NCBI RefSeq assembly: GCF_018326285.1
Contig: NZ_AP023362.1
Location: 124,001-188,000 of the forward strand
Length of the DNA: 64,000 nt
DNA from: Mycolicibacterium sp. TY81
GTDB lineage: Bacteria; Actinomycetota; Actinomycetes; Mycobacteriales; Mycobacteriaceae
Direction of reading: 5' to 3'
This document shows, piece by piece, positions 34,435 to 44,128 of this stretch (position 1 is the first letter of the stretch; every line of letters starts with the position of its first letter). The translations under genes were made by a program, and so were the position numbers. The notes beneath the pieces were generated by a model. It did not search any database. It was not told where the DNA came from and saw only the letters and a list, made by a program, of their open reading frames with translations.

Positions 34435-35040
34435 ATGGAAAACAAGAGGCGTACTCAGGAGGAGCGCTCCGCGGCTACCCGCGAAGCGTTGATCGTTGCC
34501 GCGCGGCGACTGTGGGGCGAGCGTGGTTATGCCGAGGTGGGCACGCCGGAGATCGCGACGACCGCGGGCGTGACCCGGGGCGCGATGTATCACCAATTCG
34601 CCGACAAGGCAGCGCTTTTCCTCGCTGTGGTGGAGGTGGTGGAACAGGACGTGATGGCCCGGATGGGGGCGATGGTGGCGGCATCGGGGGCGACGTCACC
34701 GGCCGATGCCGTTCGCGCCGCGGTCGATGCCTGGCTGGAAGTCTCCGGCGACCCGGAGGTGCGCCAGCTGGTGTTGCTCGACGCCCCGAGTGTCCTGGGT
34801 TGGGCGGGCTTCCGGGACGTCGCCCAGCGCTACAGCCTGGGCATGACGGAGCAGCTGCTCAGCGAGGCCATGAAGGCCGGCCAGCTGGCCCGTCAGCCGG
34901 TGCGGGCGTTGGCGCATGTGCTGATCGGTGCCCTCGACGAGGCGGCCATGCTCATCGCCACCGCGGACGACCCGAAGAAGGCGCGCCGCGAGACCCGTCA
35001 GGTACTGCGCCGCCTCGTCGATGCCATGTTCGACGGCTAG
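34435..35040 (+). CDS. TetR-family transcriptional regulator
   Basis: The N-terminal HTH is standard: REALIVAARRLWGERGYAEV, then TPEIATTAGVTRGAMYHQFADKAALFLAVV. The helical ligand domain fills the remainder, containing RQLVLLDAPSVLGW, a segment seen in a TetR subgroup of mycobacteria. ATG 34435 gives the family-typical short N-terminus; the ORF can start at 34375 but that overlaps the divergent promoter. It probably represses the divergent hydrolase and itself. The ligand is unknown. Confidence 0.88.
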   Translation: MENKRRTQEERSAATREALIVAARRLWGERGYAEVGTPEIATTAGVTRGAMYHQFADKAALFLAVVEVVEQDVMARMGAMVAASGATSPADAVRAAVDAWLEVSGDPEVRQLVLLDAPSVLGWAGFRDVAQRYSLGMTEQLLSEAMKAGQLARQPVRALAHVLIGALDEAAMLIATADDPKKARRETRQVLRRLVDAMFDG

Positions 35041-35048
35041 CTGGCTCG

Positions 35049-35107
35049 GCGAGCAGACGTAAAACTGTCGTTTTCGAAGCGAAAACGACAGTTTTACGTC
35101 TGCTCGC
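35049..35107. terminator. perfect 28-bp-arm palindrome between convergent genes
   Basis: Arms 35049-35076 and 35080-35107 are perfect inverted copies with a 3-base loop; the outer end begins GCGAGCAGACGTAAAAC. It lies 8 bp past the TetR stop and before the convergent ltp1-like stop, so it can stop transcription both ways. Similar GCGAGCAGACG palindromes recur in mycobacterial intergenic DNA, so it is probably a dispersed repeat. Confidence 0.8.
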
Positions 35108-35112
35108 AAGTT

Positions 35113-35164
35113 GGAGGTACCCCCGGCTCGGCAGAAGGGGTACCCCCAGCTCGCGGGGGAGGTG
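35113..35164. repeat. GGTACCCC-type repeat pair
   Basis: GGTACCCCCGGCTCGGC and GGTACCCCCAGCTCGCG occur 25 bp apart in direct orientation. The segment overlaps the end of the intergenic space before the ltp1-like stop. It looks like a degenerate dispersed mycobacterial repeat. Confidence 0.4.
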
Positions 35165-35165
35165 A

Positions 35166-36359
35166 CTAGCGCTCGGCGCGCTGGTAGGCCGTCACGACGG
35201 CGGCGCCGCCGAGGCCGATGTTGTGCTGCAAGGCCGCGGTGACACCGTCGACCTGACGCTTGTCGGCGGTGCCGCGCAGCTGCCACGTCAGCTCGGAGCA
35301 CTGGGCCAGGCCCGTCGCACCCAGCGGGTGACCCTTGGAGATCAGGCCGCCCGACGGGTTGACCACCCAGCGGCCGCCGTACGTGGTGTCGTTGTTGTCG
35401 ATCAGGCGCGGCGCCTCACCCTCGCCGCAGAGGCCCAGGGCTTCGTACAACAGCAGCTCGTTGGCGGAGAAGCAGTCGTGCAGCTCGATGACCTGGAAGT
35501 CCTCGGGGCCCAGGCCCGCCTGGTCGTAAACCTTCTGGGCGGCTTGGACATTCATGTCGTAGCCGATGATGTTGGCGGCGCTGCCGTCGAACGTCGAGGC
35601 GAAGTCGGTGGTCATGGCCTGGCCGACGATCTCGACGGCCTGCGACGCCAGCCCGTGCTTGTCGACGAACGCCTCGCTGGCGAGAATCGCCGCGCCCGAC
35701 CCGTCGGAGGTGGGCGAGCACTGCAGCTTGGTCAGCGGGTCGGAGATCATCTTGGCGGCCAGGATGTCGTCGAGCGTGTACTCGTCCTGGAACTGCGCAT
35801 ACGGGTTGTTGACCGAATGCTTGTGGTTCTTGTAGCCGATTTTTGCAAAATGTTCTGCAGTGCTTCCATATTTCTTCATGTGCTCACGGCCGGCCGCGCC
35901 GAACATCCACGGCGCCACGGGGAAGGCGAACTCGTCGATCTCGGCCAGGGCCTTGACGTGCCGCCCCAGCGGCGATTCGCGGTCCTGCGCACCTGCCTGA
36001 AGCGAACCCGGCTGCATCTTCTCGAAGCCCAGCGCGATGGTGCAGTCGGCGAGGCCGCCGCGGATCGCCTGTGCGGCAAGGTAAAGCGCCGTCGAACCCG
36101 TCGAACAGTTGTTGTTGACGTTGACGATCGGGATGCCTGTCATGCCCAGCTCGTACAGGGCGCGCTGGCCCGAGGTCGAGTCGCCGGAGCAGTAGCCGAC
36201 GTAACCCTGCTCCACCTGGTCATACGAGATGCCGGCGTCGGCCAGGGCCTTGTTGCCGGACTCGTTGGCCATCTGCGGGTAGTCCCAGCCCTCGCGGCTG
36301 CCGGGCTTCTCGAATTTGGTCATGCCGACACCGACGACGAACACGCGATTCTTGGCCAT
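35166..36359 (-). CDS. ltp1: SCPx-type thiolase / lipid-transfer protein (Ltp1-like)
   Basis: A 397-residue non-decarboxylating thiolase homologue. [19 protein letters not shown] has the catalytic Cys loop, [18 protein letters not shown] the HDCFS motif of the SCP2-thiolase subgroup, and [20 protein letters not shown] the GHPxGATG His loop. These enzymes cleave 3-ketoacyl-CoA or act with DUF35 partners on steroid side chains. The sequence closely fits the M. tuberculosis Ltp1 (Rv2790c) sequence I remember; the symbol is given on that basis. It has no adjacent DUF35 gene here. The promoter region is shortened by the IS110/IS3 insertion upstream. Confidence 0.8.
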   Translation of the reverse strand: MAKNRVFVVGVGMTKFEKPGSREGWDYPQMANESGNKALADAGISYDQVEQGYVGYCSGDSTSGQRALYELGMTGIPIVNVNNNCSTGSTALYLAAQAIRGGLADCTIALGFEKMQPGSLQAGAQDRESPLGRHVKALAEIDEFAFPVAPWMFGAAGREHMKKYGSTAEHFAKIGYKNHKHSVNNPYAQFQDEYTLDDILAAKMISDPLTKLQCSPTSDGSGAAILASEAFVDKHGLASQAVEIVGQAMTTDFASTFDGSAANIIGYDMNVQAAQKVYDQAGLGPEDFQVIELHDCFSANELLLYEALGLCGEGEAPRLIDNNDTTYGGRWVVNPSGGLISKGHPLGATGLAQCSELTWQLRGTADKRQVDGVTAALQHNIGLGGAAVVTAYQRAER

Positions 36360-36728
36360 GGGTTTCCTTAAGTTTGTAGTTGCAGTTACTTCGTATTGCT
36401 GAGCGTTACGTTTGGCTGTGACCCGGGTGGGTCGGGTATGGCTGCCATGTTGGTGCCGGCCCTGGTGGTGCGGCTTGAAAGGACTGGCCGCCCGGCCTGC
36501 CTGGACTTCCTCGGGCCGCTGATTGAGATCTGCGATGCGATCGCTTGTTTAAGGAAATGCCGGCGAGGTCGTCCTTGGGGATTCTGTTGGCAGACAAGCG
36601 AAAAGAGGTCCGGTGACCGAAGACCAGGTATGGGCTGGCGTCGACGTCGGCAAAGAACGGGTCTGCTGCACGAATAGGTGACATCTGAGTTGGCTTGCCC
36701 AGCATGGGCGGGCTGGAAGGATGTCCCC

Positions 36729-37037
36729 ATGGCAAGGCCCTACCCCCGCGAGTTCCGCGACGACGTCGTCCGGGTCGCTCGCAACCGCGATGACGGTGTA
36801 ACGATCGAGCAGATCGCCACCGATTTCGGAGTGCACCCGATGACGCTGCAGAAATGGCTCCGTCAGGCCGACATCGACGAAGGCACCAAGCCCGGCAAGA
36901 GCGCCAGCGAGTCCGGTGAGCTGCGCGAAGCCCGACGGCGGATCAAACTGCTAGAGCAAGAGAACGAGGTGCTGCGTCGGGCCGCAGCGTATTTATCGCA
37001 GGCCAATCTGCCGGGAAAAGGGTCTACCCGCTCGTGA
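36729..37037 (+). CDS. IS3-family transposase OrfA
   Basis: A 102-residue HTH protein: YPREFRDDVVRVARNRD, then VTIEQIATDFGVHPMTLQKWLRQADIDEG, followed by a leucine-zipper segment (RRRIKLLEQENEVLRRAAAYL). It ends at TGA 37035-37037, overlapping the GTG of orfB. The GGGAAAAGGG stretch at 37013-37022 is a possible minus-1 slippage site for making the OrfAB fusion. Confidence 0.9.
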   Translation: MARPYPREFRDDVVRVARNRDDGVTIEQIATDFGVHPMTLQKWLRQADIDEGTKPGKSASESGELREARRRIKLLEQENEVLRRAAAYLSQANLPGKGSTRS

Positions 37038-37892
37038 AAGAGCTCGCCGCCGACGGGATCCCCGTCGCGGTGACGTGCCGGGTACTCAAGCTCTCCCGCC
37101 AACCGTATTACCGCTGGCTGGCCGACCCCCATCACCGAGGCCGAACTCATCGAGGCCTACCGCGCCAATGCGCTGTTCGACGCGCACGCAGACGATCCGG
37201 AGTTCGGCTACCGCTACCTCGTGGAGGAGGCGCGCGATGCCGGCGAGCCGATGGCCGAGCGCACCGCATGGCGGATCTGCTCGCAGAATCGACTGTGGAG
37301 CGTGTTTGGTAAGAAACGCGGCAAGAACGGCAAAGTCGGGCCGCCGGTGCACGACGATCTTGTCGAGCGTGACTTCACCGCTGAAGGGCCAAATCAGTTG
37401 TGGCTCAGTGACATCACTGAGCACCGCACCGGTGAGGGCAAGCTCTACCTCTGTGCGATTAAGGACGTGTTCTCCAACCGGATCGTCGGCTACAGCATCG
37501 ACTCCCGAATGAAGTCACAACTGGCCATCCGGGCACTACACAGCGCGGTAGCCCGACGCGGAGATGTCGCGGGGTGCATTCTGCACTCGGATCGCGGATC
37601 TCAGTTCCGGTCAAGGAAATTCGTACACGCCTTGAATCAACACGAGATGGTCGGCTCTATGGGCCGTGTCGGAGCCGCCGGCGACAACGCCGCCATGGAG
37701 AGCTTCTTTAGCCTGCTGCAGAAGAACGTGCTCGACCGCCGCCGCTGGGACACCCGAGAACAACTCCGCATCGCGATCGTCACCTGGATCGAGCGCACCT
37801 ACCACCGGCGCCGCCGCCAGTCCGGCCTCGGGCGGTTGACCCCGATCGAATTCGAAGCAATCATGACCACACCGGCCAGTCAGGCCGCGTGA
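37034..37892 (+). pseudogene. IS3-family transposase OrfB, frameshifted
   Basis: The frame starts VKELAADGIPVAVTCRVLKL and runs to LADP, where a C5 run near 37126 has one extra base; the rest continues ITEAELIEAYRAN. DDE residues are in LSDITEHRTG, LHSDRGSQF and NAAMESFFSLLQKN. Without the extra C the product is about 285 residues, the family norm. The single-base indel in a C run may be a sequencing error. Confidence 0.8.
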
Positions 37893-39200
37893 CCGAAACT
37901 GTCACCTGATCGTGCAGCAGACCCAACATCACTGGGTGTGCGTCGTGGACGGCAACGGCAACATGGTGTTCTCGCGCAAGGTGGTCAACGACGAGCGCAC
38001 GATCCGCGACCTGGTCGCCGAGGTCGAAAAGCTTGCCGGTGAGGTGTCCTGGGCGGTGGACTTGAGCAACGCGTACGCCGCACTGGTCCTCACGGTGCTG
38101 GCCGATGAAGGCAAGACGGTGCGTTACCTTGCGGGCCGGCAGGTGTGGCAAGCATCGGCCACCTACCGGGGTGGTGAATCCAAGACCGACGCCAAAGACG
38201 CCCGGGTGATTGCCGATCAATCCCGGATGCGCGGTGCGGACCTGCCGGTCCTGCGTCCCGGCGATGACCTGATCACCGAGCTGCGCATGCTCACCGCCCA
38301 CCGCGCCGATCTGGTGGCCGATCGCACCCGCACCATCAACCGTCTGCGCCAACAACTGCTGGCCGTATGCCCGGCCCTCGAACGCGTCGCCGAGCTCAGC
38401 CAAGACCGGGGTTGGGCGGTGCTGCTGGCGCACTATCAACGGCCGAAAGCGATTCGCCGAACGGGTGTTTCGCGGCTGACCAAAGTTCTGGCAGCGGCCG
38501 GGGTGCGCAACGCCGCCACGATCGCGGCTGCCGCGGTGACAGCGGCCAAAGCTCAGACCGTCCGCCTCGCGGGTGAAGATGTTGGCGCCGGATTGGTCGC
38601 CGAGCTGGCCCAAGGGGTGATCAACCTCGATGAGCGCATCAAACACACCGACGCGGACATCGAGGAACGATTTCGCCGCCATCCGCTCGCCGAGGTGATC
38701 ACCAGCCTGCCCGGCATCGGCTTCCGACTCGGCGCCGAATTCCTTGCCGTGGTCGGCGATCCCGCACTGCTCCAATCGCCTGACCAGCTCGCCGCCTGGG
38801 CCGGCCTGGCGCCGGTATCCAAAGACTCCGGCAAACGCACCGGCCGGCTGCACACGCCCAAGCGCTACAGCCGCCGCCTGCGCCGGGTGATGTACATGTC
38901 CGCGCTGACCGCGATCCGCTGCGATCCCACGTCGAAGGCGTACTACCAGCGCAAACGAGACCAAGGCAAACGCGCTATCCCGGCCACCATCTGCCTGGCC
39001 CGCCGACGCGTCAACGTCCTTTACGCCCTCATCCGTGACAACCGGACCTGGCACCCCGACACGCCCCAAATCGCCACTGCGGCGGCTTGACACGGTCATT
39101 GAGAGTCCTTTCGTTACTACCTGTAGTTCAGTCACGCCCGGCGGTTTTAGTCAAGACCCCAAAGGTCTGGTCTCCGGCGCCGGGCCGGTGGTATACAACC

Positions 39201-39214
39201 TAGAACGTGTTCTA
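39201..39214. promoter_or_regulatory. KstR-type operator
   Basis: TAGAACGTGTTCTA is a perfect 14-bp palindrome matching the KstR consensus TnnAACnnGTTnnA of mycobacterial cholesterol-catabolism promoters. It lies 26 bp before the ATG of the reductase-like gene, within the promoter zone. Confidence 0.75.
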
Positions 39215-39239
39215 GTTCGGGCGGTGCTCGGGAGGTTTC

Positions 39240-40289
39240 ATGGCGTTGCGGGTCGTGCAGTGGGCAACCGGCGGAGTCGGCGTCGCCGCGATCAAGGGCG
39301 TGCTGGAACACCCGGACCTGGAACTGGTCGGTTGTTGGGTGCATTCGGAAGCCAAGAACGGCAAGGATGTTGGCGAGATCATCGGCGCCGAGCCGCTGGG
39401 TGTCACTGCGACCAACAACATCGACGACATCCTGGCGCTCGAGGCCGACGCCGTCATCTACGCCCCGCTGATGGCCAACCCCGACGAGGTGGCGGCCCTG
39501 CTGCGGTCCGGCAAGAACGTGGTGACGCCCGTCGGGTGGGTGTATCCGAGCGAGAAGCAGGGCGCGCCGATGCGGGAAGCCGCGCTGGCAGGTGGGGCCA
39601 CGCTGCACGGCACCGGCATCGCACCCGGCGGCATCAGTGAGAAGTTCCCGCTGCTGTTCTCGGTGATGTCCACTGGCGTGACTTTCGTTCGGGCCGAGGA
39701 ATTTTCGGATCTGCGCACCTATGAGGCGCCCGACGTGCTGCGGCACGTCATGGGGTTCGGTGAGACCCCGGACAAGGCGCTGACCGGTCCGATGCAGAAG
39801 CTGCTCGACAGTGGCTTCATCCAGGCCGTGCGGATGTGCGTCGACGAGTTCGGCTTCAATGCCGATCCGAAGATCGTTGCGCGCCAAGAGGTTGCGGTGG
39901 CGACCGCGCCGATCGACTCACCGCTGGGGCCCATCCAGCCCGGCCAGGTGGCCGCCCGCAAGTTCCACTGGGAGGCGGTCGTCGGCGACGAGGTTGTCGT
40001 GCGCGTCACCGTCAACTGGTTCATGGGTGAGGAAAACCTCGACCCGGCATGGGATTTCGGCCCCGAAGGTCAACGCTATGAGATGGAGGTCAAGGGAAAT
40101 CCGGACTTCACCGTGTCGATCAAGGGCTTTCAGGGACTGGTCGGAGAGGACGGCCCCGAACCCGGCGTCGTCGGCACCGCCGCCCACTGCGTCAACTCCG
40201 TGCCGGCGGTGTGTGCCGCGGAACCGGGCATCGCCACCTATCTGGACCTGCCGCTCTTCAGTGCGAAAGCGGCACCTCGGCTGAGGTGA
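39240..40289 (+). CDS. dihydrodipicolinate-reductase-like NAD(P)-binding protein (Rv1059-like)
   Basis: A 349-residue protein with a Rossmann start (RVVQWATGGVGVAAIKGVLEH, then ELVGCWVH) as in DapB-like and 2,4-diaminopentanoate-dehydrogenase-like proteins. The central THGTGIAPGG-like segment (ATLHGTGIAPGGISEKFPLL) occupies the catalytic loop. Many such proteins in actinobacteria lack a known substrate. GGGAGG lies directly before the ATG, and a KstR-type palindrome lies in the promoter, suggesting induction during sterol breakdown. Order and size match M. tuberculosis Rv1059. Confidence 0.8.
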   Translation: MALRVVQWATGGVGVAAIKGVLEHPDLELVGCWVHSEAKNGKDVGEIIGAEPLGVTATNNIDDILALEADAVIYAPLMANPDEVAALLRSGKNVVTPVGWVYPSEKQGAPMREAALAGGATLHGTGIAPGGISEKFPLLFSVMSTGVTFVRAEEFSDLRTYEAPDVLRHVMGFGETPDKALTGPMQKLLDSGFIQAVRMCVDEFGFNADPKIVARQEVAVATAPIDSPLGPIQPGQVAARKFHWEAVVGDEVVVRVTVNWFMGEENLDPAWDFGPEGQRYEMEVKGNPDFTVSIKGFQGLVGEDGPEPGVVGTAAHCVNSVPAVCAAEPGIATYLDLPLFSAKAAPRLR

Positions 40290-40479
40290 GCGCGACGTTT
40301 TTGCACGCCTGCGGCAGCGTGTCGGCGTACAAACACTCAGTGTCATTCTCGAGTTGCCGCTGTTGCGGTGGTTGGGTTACTTCTCACCTGGTATTTGGCT
40401 CTTGCAAACACTGCCGCCTGCGGGCTGGCATTCGGCCGTTGTGCCGATACCAGGCGGGAAGGACCGACCGGCGTGACTT

Positions 40480-41655
40480 GATAGGAGCGTGGCACCGCCC
40501 CCACTGAGATGTGTCCTGCCCGGCCCGGCCCGACCTTCGCCTCATCCACCTCTGATGAAAGAAGGCACCGTTCATGGTCGTCGTTGGAACCGATGTCCAC
40601 AAGCGCACCCACACCTTTGTTGCGGTCGACGAGGTCGGCCGCAAGCTCGGTGAGAAGGTCGTCAAAGCCACCACCATCGGACACCACAAGGCGTTGGCCT
40701 GGGCCCGCGAGCAGTTCGGGGAAGAATTGCTGTGGGGGTATCGAGGACTGTCGCAACCTGTCAGCTCGCCTGGAGCGCGATCTGCTCACCGCCCGGCCAG
40801 TCCGTGGTACGGGTGGCCCCCAAACTCATGTCGCAGGCCCGGGCCTCGGCACGGACCCGCGGTAAGTCCGATCCCATCGATGCGCTGGCCGTGGCTCAGG
40901 CTGTGCTGCGCAATCCTGATCTGCCCGTCGCCTCTCATGATCAGAGTTCGCGCGAACTGAAACTATTGATTGATCGTCGTGAAGACCTTGTGGCACAACG
41001 CACTTCGACGATCAACCGGCTACGTCAACGGATCCACGAACTCGACCCCGCTGCTGAACCCAAACCGGGCTCACTACACCGCACCAAGGCCTGCACCGCG
41101 CTCGCAAAATGGCTCGACACCCAGCACGGACTGCTGGCCGAGTTGGCCCGCGATGAACTCGCCGACGTCATGCGCCTGACCGAGGCCATCAACACCCTGG
41201 CCGCACGCATCGGCGAACGCGTCCAAAAAATCGCCCCGACGCTACTGACGGTGCCCGGATGCGGTGAACTGACCGCCGCCAAGATCATCGCCGAAACCGC
41301 CGGCATCAGCCGCTTCCGCAGCGAAGCCGCCTTCAGCCGCCACAACGGCACCGCACCGATCCCAGTCTGGTCGGGCAACACCGCCGGACGCGTCCGCTTG
41401 AACCGGTCCGGCAACCGCCAACTCAACGCGGCCTTACACCGCATCGCCATCACCCAGCTGCGCATCCCCGGCAGCGCCGGCCAGCAGTACTACCGCGGTC
41501 GCATCGCCGACGGCAAGGCCACCAAAGAAGCCCTACGATGCCTCAAACGCCACCTCAGCCGAACCGTCTACCGCAGCCTCCACACCGACCTGCACCTCAA
41601 CCGATCACACCAAAAACCCGAAACAGCACTCGCTGCTTGACATAGGAGCAATGGC
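40480..41655 (+). mobile_element. second IS110-family element
   Basis: It contains one transposase gene and separates the Rv1059-like gene from the alcohol dehydrogenase. Related end sequences CTTGATAGGAGC (about 40478) and CTTGACATAGGAGC (41637-41650) mark approximate limits. The 190 bp between 40290 and 40480 holds no gene I can support and may be element or original promoter DNA. Confidence 0.65.
40574..41640 (+). pseudogene. IS110-family transposase, frameshifted
   Basis: It starts MVVVGTDVHKRTHTFVAVDE (DEDD Asp in GTDVHK). An extra G in the G5 run near 40737 and an extra C near 40793 break the frame; correcting both gives ELLWGIEDCRNLSARLERDL joined to GQSVVRVAPKLMS. The RuvC-like part continues with KSDPIDALAVAQA, and the C-terminal transposase_20 domain has LLTVPGCGELTAAKIIAE and SGNRQLNAALHRIAITQ. 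It is a different IS110 subgroup from the one at 36.6 kb. The indels are at G/C runs. Confidence 0.8.
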
Positions 41656-41667
41656 CGCTCGCGGTAA

Positions 41668-42711
41668 TTAGGGCTGCACGAGTATCCGGATCGGATTGCC
41701 TTCGGCCCGATCGAGTTTCGCGATGCCTTCGGCGACGTCCTCGAGCGGGACGATCTCGCTGATCGACCGGGTGAGGTCCAGACGGCCGCGGGACACCAGC
41801 GTGGCCAGCGTGCCGATGTCGGCGTTCTGGTAGCCCAGGTGCCCGCGCACCTGCTTCTTGGTCAGGTTGAAGAACGACGTCGGGCCGATCGACGGGGCAT
41901 CGGCGCTCATCCCGACGCCGACGAACCGTCCGCCCACGGTCAGCGCCGCCAGCGCCTGGTCGAACGTCGACCCCTTGCCGACCGCGTCGAACGCGACGTC
42001 GAGCATCCGGCCGCCGGTGGCCGCACCGATCTGGGCCAACAACTCCGGGTCGCGGGCGTCGAAGGCGTAGTCCGCGCCGACCTCCAGCGCACGCTCCAGC
42101 ACTGCCGGGTTGACGTCGACCGCGACGATCGGGGCTGCCCCGACCAACCGGGCCAGCTGCACGATGTGCGTGCCGAGCCCGCCGACGCCCCATACGCCGA
42201 CGGATTCACCGATACCCACCTGGCCCGTCCGCACGACGGCGCCGAACGGCGTCGACACCGCGTCGGCCAGGATCGCCGCCTGCTCCAGCGGCACGTTGTC
42301 GGGCACCCTCGTCAGGCCGAAGGCTTGCGCGACGGTGTATTCGGCCCAACCCCCGTCGTACGCGAACGCCATGAGCCGGATTCGCAGACAGTTCGACATG
42401 TCGCCGCGAAGACAGTTAACGCAGTCCATGCACGGTTTGCCGGCGGCGACGACGACGCGGTCGCCCTCGGCCCAGCCGGTGACGCCCGGTCCCAGCTTGG
42501 CGATGGTGCCCGACGTTTCGTGGCCCTGCGTCACCACCGGGAGCTGCGACGGGAACGTGCCGTTGATCAGGCTGAGGTCGGAGTGGCAGATGCCGCAGTA
42601 GGCGACCTTGACCAGCACCTCGCCCGGGCCCGGCTCCGGAATCGGAACATCTTCCACCACAACCTTTTTGGTGTCGGCGTAGAACCGTTGGGCCCGCATC
42701 GTCGAGGTCAT
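41668..42711 (-). CDS. zinc-dependent alcohol dehydrogenase
   Basis: A medium-chain dehydrogenase of 347 residues. YCGICHSDLSLI carries the catalytic zinc Cys, VTQGHETSG the His/Glu pair, and CMDCVNCLRGDMSNC the four-Cys structural zinc site. The NAD(P) fold begins VGVWGVGGLGTHIVQLARLVG, followed by AVDVNP whose Asp favours NAD. It oxidises alcohols or reduces aldehydes; substrate unknown. ATG 42711 (MTSTMRAQRFY) is the family-typical start; the ORF runs on to 42960 inside the divergent gene. It overlaps the divergent SRPBCC promoter. Confidence 0.88.
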   Translation of the reverse strand: MTSTMRAQRFYADTKKVVVEDVPIPEPGPGEVLVKVAYCGICHSDLSLINGTFPSQLPVVTQGHETSGTIAKLGPGVTGWAEGDRVVVAAGKPCMDCVNCLRGDMSNCLRIRLMAFAYDGGWAEYTVAQAFGLTRVPDNVPLEQAAILADAVSTPFGAVVRTGQVGIGESVGVWGVGGLGTHIVQLARLVGAAPIVAVDVNPAVLERALEVGADYAFDARDPELLAQIGAATGGRMLDVAFDAVGKGSTFDQALAALTVGGRFVGVGMSADAPSIGPTSFFNLTKKQVRGHLGYQNADIGTLATLVSRGRLDLTRSISEIVPLEDVAEGIAKLDRAEGNPIRILVQP

Positions 42712-42751
42712 GGCACTCCAGTGGTCAGCATCGATGGTTACGATCGCCATC

Positions 42752-43237
42752 ATGGCGCAGGCATTGGTGGTCGAGCAATCACGAATAGTCCCCGTCGCGG
42801 TGGCCGACGCGTTCAGCGGCACCGCACCGATCCCGCTCAATGAGCTGTTCTGTCGCTGGTACGGGCCGATCCCGCCGATCAAGGCCGTGCGGAACCAGAC
42901 CGGCATCTGGGATGCGGTGGGGCAGACCCGCACCATCCTGCTGACCGGTGGCGGCAGCATGGCCGAGACCCTGACCTCGTACGACGAGCCGCACTCGTTC
43001 GGCTACACGCTGTCCGACATCAACGGACCCCTGGCGCCGCTGGTGGGCGGCGTGCAAGGGATGTGGCTGTTCCAGGATGTCTCCGCTGGGCAGAGCCCCC
43101 GCACCAAGATCACCTGGCGGTGGACCCTGCACCCGCGCAGCTCGCTGACCGCTCCGCTGCTGCCGGTGTTCGGCAAGCTGTGGAAGGGCTACGCCGGCCG
43201 GTCGCTGGAGCATCTTTCTGACCTCCTGGTGGGATGA
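42752..43237 (+). CDS. SRPBCC-family protein (Rv1060-like)
   Basis: A 161-residue START/polyketide-cyclase-type fold: EQSRIVPVAVADAFSG at the first strand and helix, then DAVGQTRTILLTGGGSMAETLTS, SFGYTLSDINGPLAP, and a long C-terminal helix after KITWRWTLHPRS. Such proteins bind hydrophobic ligands in a cleft. ATG 42752 or 42734 could start it. It is divergent from the alcohol dehydrogenase and matches Rv1060 in order and size. Confidence 0.75.
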   Translation: MAQALVVEQSRIVPVAVADAFSGTAPIPLNELFCRWYGPIPPIKAVRNQTGIWDAVGQTRTILLTGGGSMAETLTSYDEPHSFGYTLSDINGPLAPLVGGVQGMWLFQDVSAGQSPRTKITWRWTLHPRSSLTAPLLPVFGKLWKGYAGRSLEHLSDLLVG

Positions 43238-43276
43238 CGGTCCCACGGCGCACGCCGAATCCGGTTAGATGAACTA

Positions 43277-44128
43277 ATGACTAAGCGTGCACTCGTTCTG
43301 GCTGGTGGCGGCATCGCCGGCATCGCGTGGGAGACCGGCATCCTGCAGGGCATCGCCGACGAAGCTCCCGAGATCGCCGCGGCGGTGCGAAATTCCGATG
43401 TGGTGTTGGGCACGTCGGCGGGTTCGGCGGTCGGTGCACAACTGGGCAGCGCCCTGAGCATCGGAGAGTTGTTCGAGCGCCAGGTCGCCGCCGAATCGGC
43501 GGAGATCAGCCCGGGCATCGACATCGAGGCCGTCCTGACCACGTTCATCGACGCGATGTCGGCGGACCACGGCAGCCCGGCCGAGCAGTTGCAGCGCCTG
43601 GGCAAGGCGGCGGCGGCCGCCGACACCGTCAGTCCGGCCGTGCGCCGCAACGTCATCGAACGCCGGTTGCCGTCGCACGAGTGGCCCGACCATGACCTGC
43701 GCATCACCGGCGTCGACATCGACACCGGCGAGTTGGTGGTGTTCACCCGCGAATCGGGGGTGTCCCTCGTCGACGCCGTCGAGGCCAGCTGCGCGGTGCC
43801 GGCCGCCTGGCCGGTGGTGACCATCGGCGGCCGCCGCTACATGGACGGCGGCATGGGCAGCAGCGTCAACATGATCGCGGTCAAGGATTGTGACGCCGCC
43901 GTCGTGCTGGTTCCGGCGCCGTCGGACTCGCCGTCGCCGTTCGGGGCGGGCCCCGGCGCGGACGTCAGGAGCTTTGCGGGCCGCGCCTGCGGCATCTTCG
44001 CCGACGCTGAGTCCCTCGCCGCCTTCGGCGTCGACCCGCTCGATCCGGCCTGTCGTATCCCGTCGGCGCAGGCCGGCCGGGTGCAGGGCCGAAAGGTCGC
44101 GGCAGAGGTCGCCGCGTTCCTGTCCTAG
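43277..44128 (+). CDS. patatin-like phospholipase (Rv1062-like)
   Basis: A 283-residue patatin fold: LVLAGGGIAGIAWETG oxyanion loop, GTSAGSAVG with the nucleophile Ser, and YMDGGMGSS with the catalytic Asp (D-G-G). It hydrolyses acyl esters of lipids. No signal peptide is seen. Its TAG stop shares bases with the stop of the convergent second patatin gene (CTAG, 44125-44128). Confidence 0.87.
   Translation: MTKRALVLAGGGIAGIAWETGILQGIADEAPEIAAAVRNSDVVLGTSAGSAVGAQLGSALSIGELFERQVAAESAEISPGIDIEAVLTTFIDAMSADHGSPAEQLQRLGKAAAAADTVSPAVRRNVIERRLPSHEWPDHDLRITGVDIDTGELVVFTRESGVSLVDAVEASCAVPAAWPVVTIGGRRYMDGGMGSSVNMIAVKDCDAAVVLVPAPSDSPSPFGAGPGADVRSFAGRACGIFADAESLAAFGVDPLDPACRIPSAQAGRVQGRKVAAEVAAFLS

Larger units (their letters stand above)
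36659..37924 (+). mobile_element. IS3-family element nested in IS110
   Basis: The element is 1266 bp. Terminal inverted repeats GGGTCTGCTGCACGAATAGG and GGGTCTGCTGCACGATCAGG (reversed right end) continue to GTGACA. The 3-bp target duplication AAC lies at 36656-36658 and 37925-37927, typical for IS3. It carries orfA and orfB. Confidence 0.92.
36613..39090 (+). pseudogene. IS110-family transposase interrupted by an IS3 element
   Basis: Segment 36613-36658 encodes VTEDQVWAGVDVGKE; segment 37928-39090 continues HHWVCVVDGNGN. Removing the IS3 element and one AAC restores a continuous 402-residue DEDD transposase: the first Asp in GVDVGKE, Glu/Asp sites in the RuvC-like N-terminal half (SWAVDLSNAY, KTDAKDARVIAD), and the C-terminal transposase_20 domain with ITSLPGIG and AAWAGLAPVSKDSGK. 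IS110 elements move through a circular intermediate guided by a bridge RNA encoded in their non-coding end. The element's outer ends are not defined; about 36370-36612 and 39091-39140 probably belong to it. Confidence 0.85.
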
